Assembly: GCF_030272615.1 (NCBI RefSeq)
Contig: NW_026729154.1
Span: forward strand, 1 to 64,000
Origin: Cryptomeria japonica
Taxonomy: Eukaryota; Streptophyta; Pinopsida; Cupressales; Cupressaceae
Direction: 5' to 3'
Length of the DNA: 64,000 nucleotides
The notes beneath the pieces are model-generated. The model saw only the letters and a list, made by a program, of their open reading frames with translations, was not told the DNA's origin and did no database searches. This document shows positions 63,901 to 64,000 of the stretch, one piece after another (position 1 is the first letter of the stretch; each line of letters begins with the position of its first letter). The position numbers and the translations under genes were made by a program.

Positions 63901-64000
63901 CTGCATTACACAACACAGGAAACCTTTGTTACATTTACATTTAAACAAATGAACAATAGCGACCAGTCTAGTTATGTTTCATCCATTTTAATACCCCGCC

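Larger units (their letters stand above)
48932..64000. repeat. Tandem array unit 3, cut by the window end
   Basis: Third copy in the same orientation. It ends inside laccase intron 4, so about 15.1 of 24.4 kb is visible. At the sites where unit 2 has private substitutions it agrees with unit 1, and around 57170-57400 it agrees with unit 2 where unit 1 differs. Each unit therefore seems to have its own private changes from a common sequence. Confidence 0.95.

Noticed and set aside
1-64000. CRISPR array, prokaryotic operon or rRNA/tRNA cluster
   Set aside because: The repeats are kilobase-scale plant elements, and no short spaced repeats or RNA genes were found.

Overview
The window is plant nuclear DNA. 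It carries an intact, intron-containing plant laccase gene with a miR397 target site and MYB-type AC elements, together with Ty1/copia and plant L1-type LINE remains. Base composition is AT-rich. The species cannot be read from the sequence; a tree (conifer or woody angiosperm) is possible but unproven.

The whole window is a head-to-tail tandem array with a period of about 24.44 kb, and 2.6 units are visible. Phased from base 1, unit 1 is 1-24480, unit 2 is 24481-48931 and unit 3 is 48932-64000 (incomplete). The true unit boundary cannot be told because all three copies are almost the same. From about 8.3 kb onward, units 1 and 2 differ at only about eleven sites that I saw in 16 kb. In the first 8 kb, unit 1 differs from units 2 and 3 by dozens of mostly single-base length differences, which looks like poorer sequence quality.

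Layout of one unit, in unit 1 coordinates: a broken Ty1/copia element on the minus strand (end LTR with an AT microsatellite, then internal part and LTR to 4475); the 3' part of a LINE, minus strand (4476-6690); a 2.8 kb GT-skewed unclassified insertion with a 1.02 kb internal tandem duplication (6690-9500); the upstream part of the same LINE (9500-10950); AT-rich sequence with a degenerate 0.6 kb duplication (10951-13799); the laccase gene, minus strand (13800-16062); its promoter (16063-16270); 3.5 kb with no gene (16271-19790); an LTR-like segment (19794-20675); decayed repeat-like DNA with a weak gag-like trace (20676-23713); and the next copia LTR.

The only intact gene is the laccase (six exons, 579 residues). 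The visible coding sequence is the same in all three copies, and both copies whose promoter lies in the window keep the same TATA box and AC elements. If the array is real, it is a recent segmental amplification of a secreted multicopper oxidase, probably of the lignin-related type, with miR397 control kept in every copy. No new kind of biological system is evident. The most useful leads are the array, its possible breakpoint at an AT-palindromic LTR, and the unclassified insertion inside the LINE.
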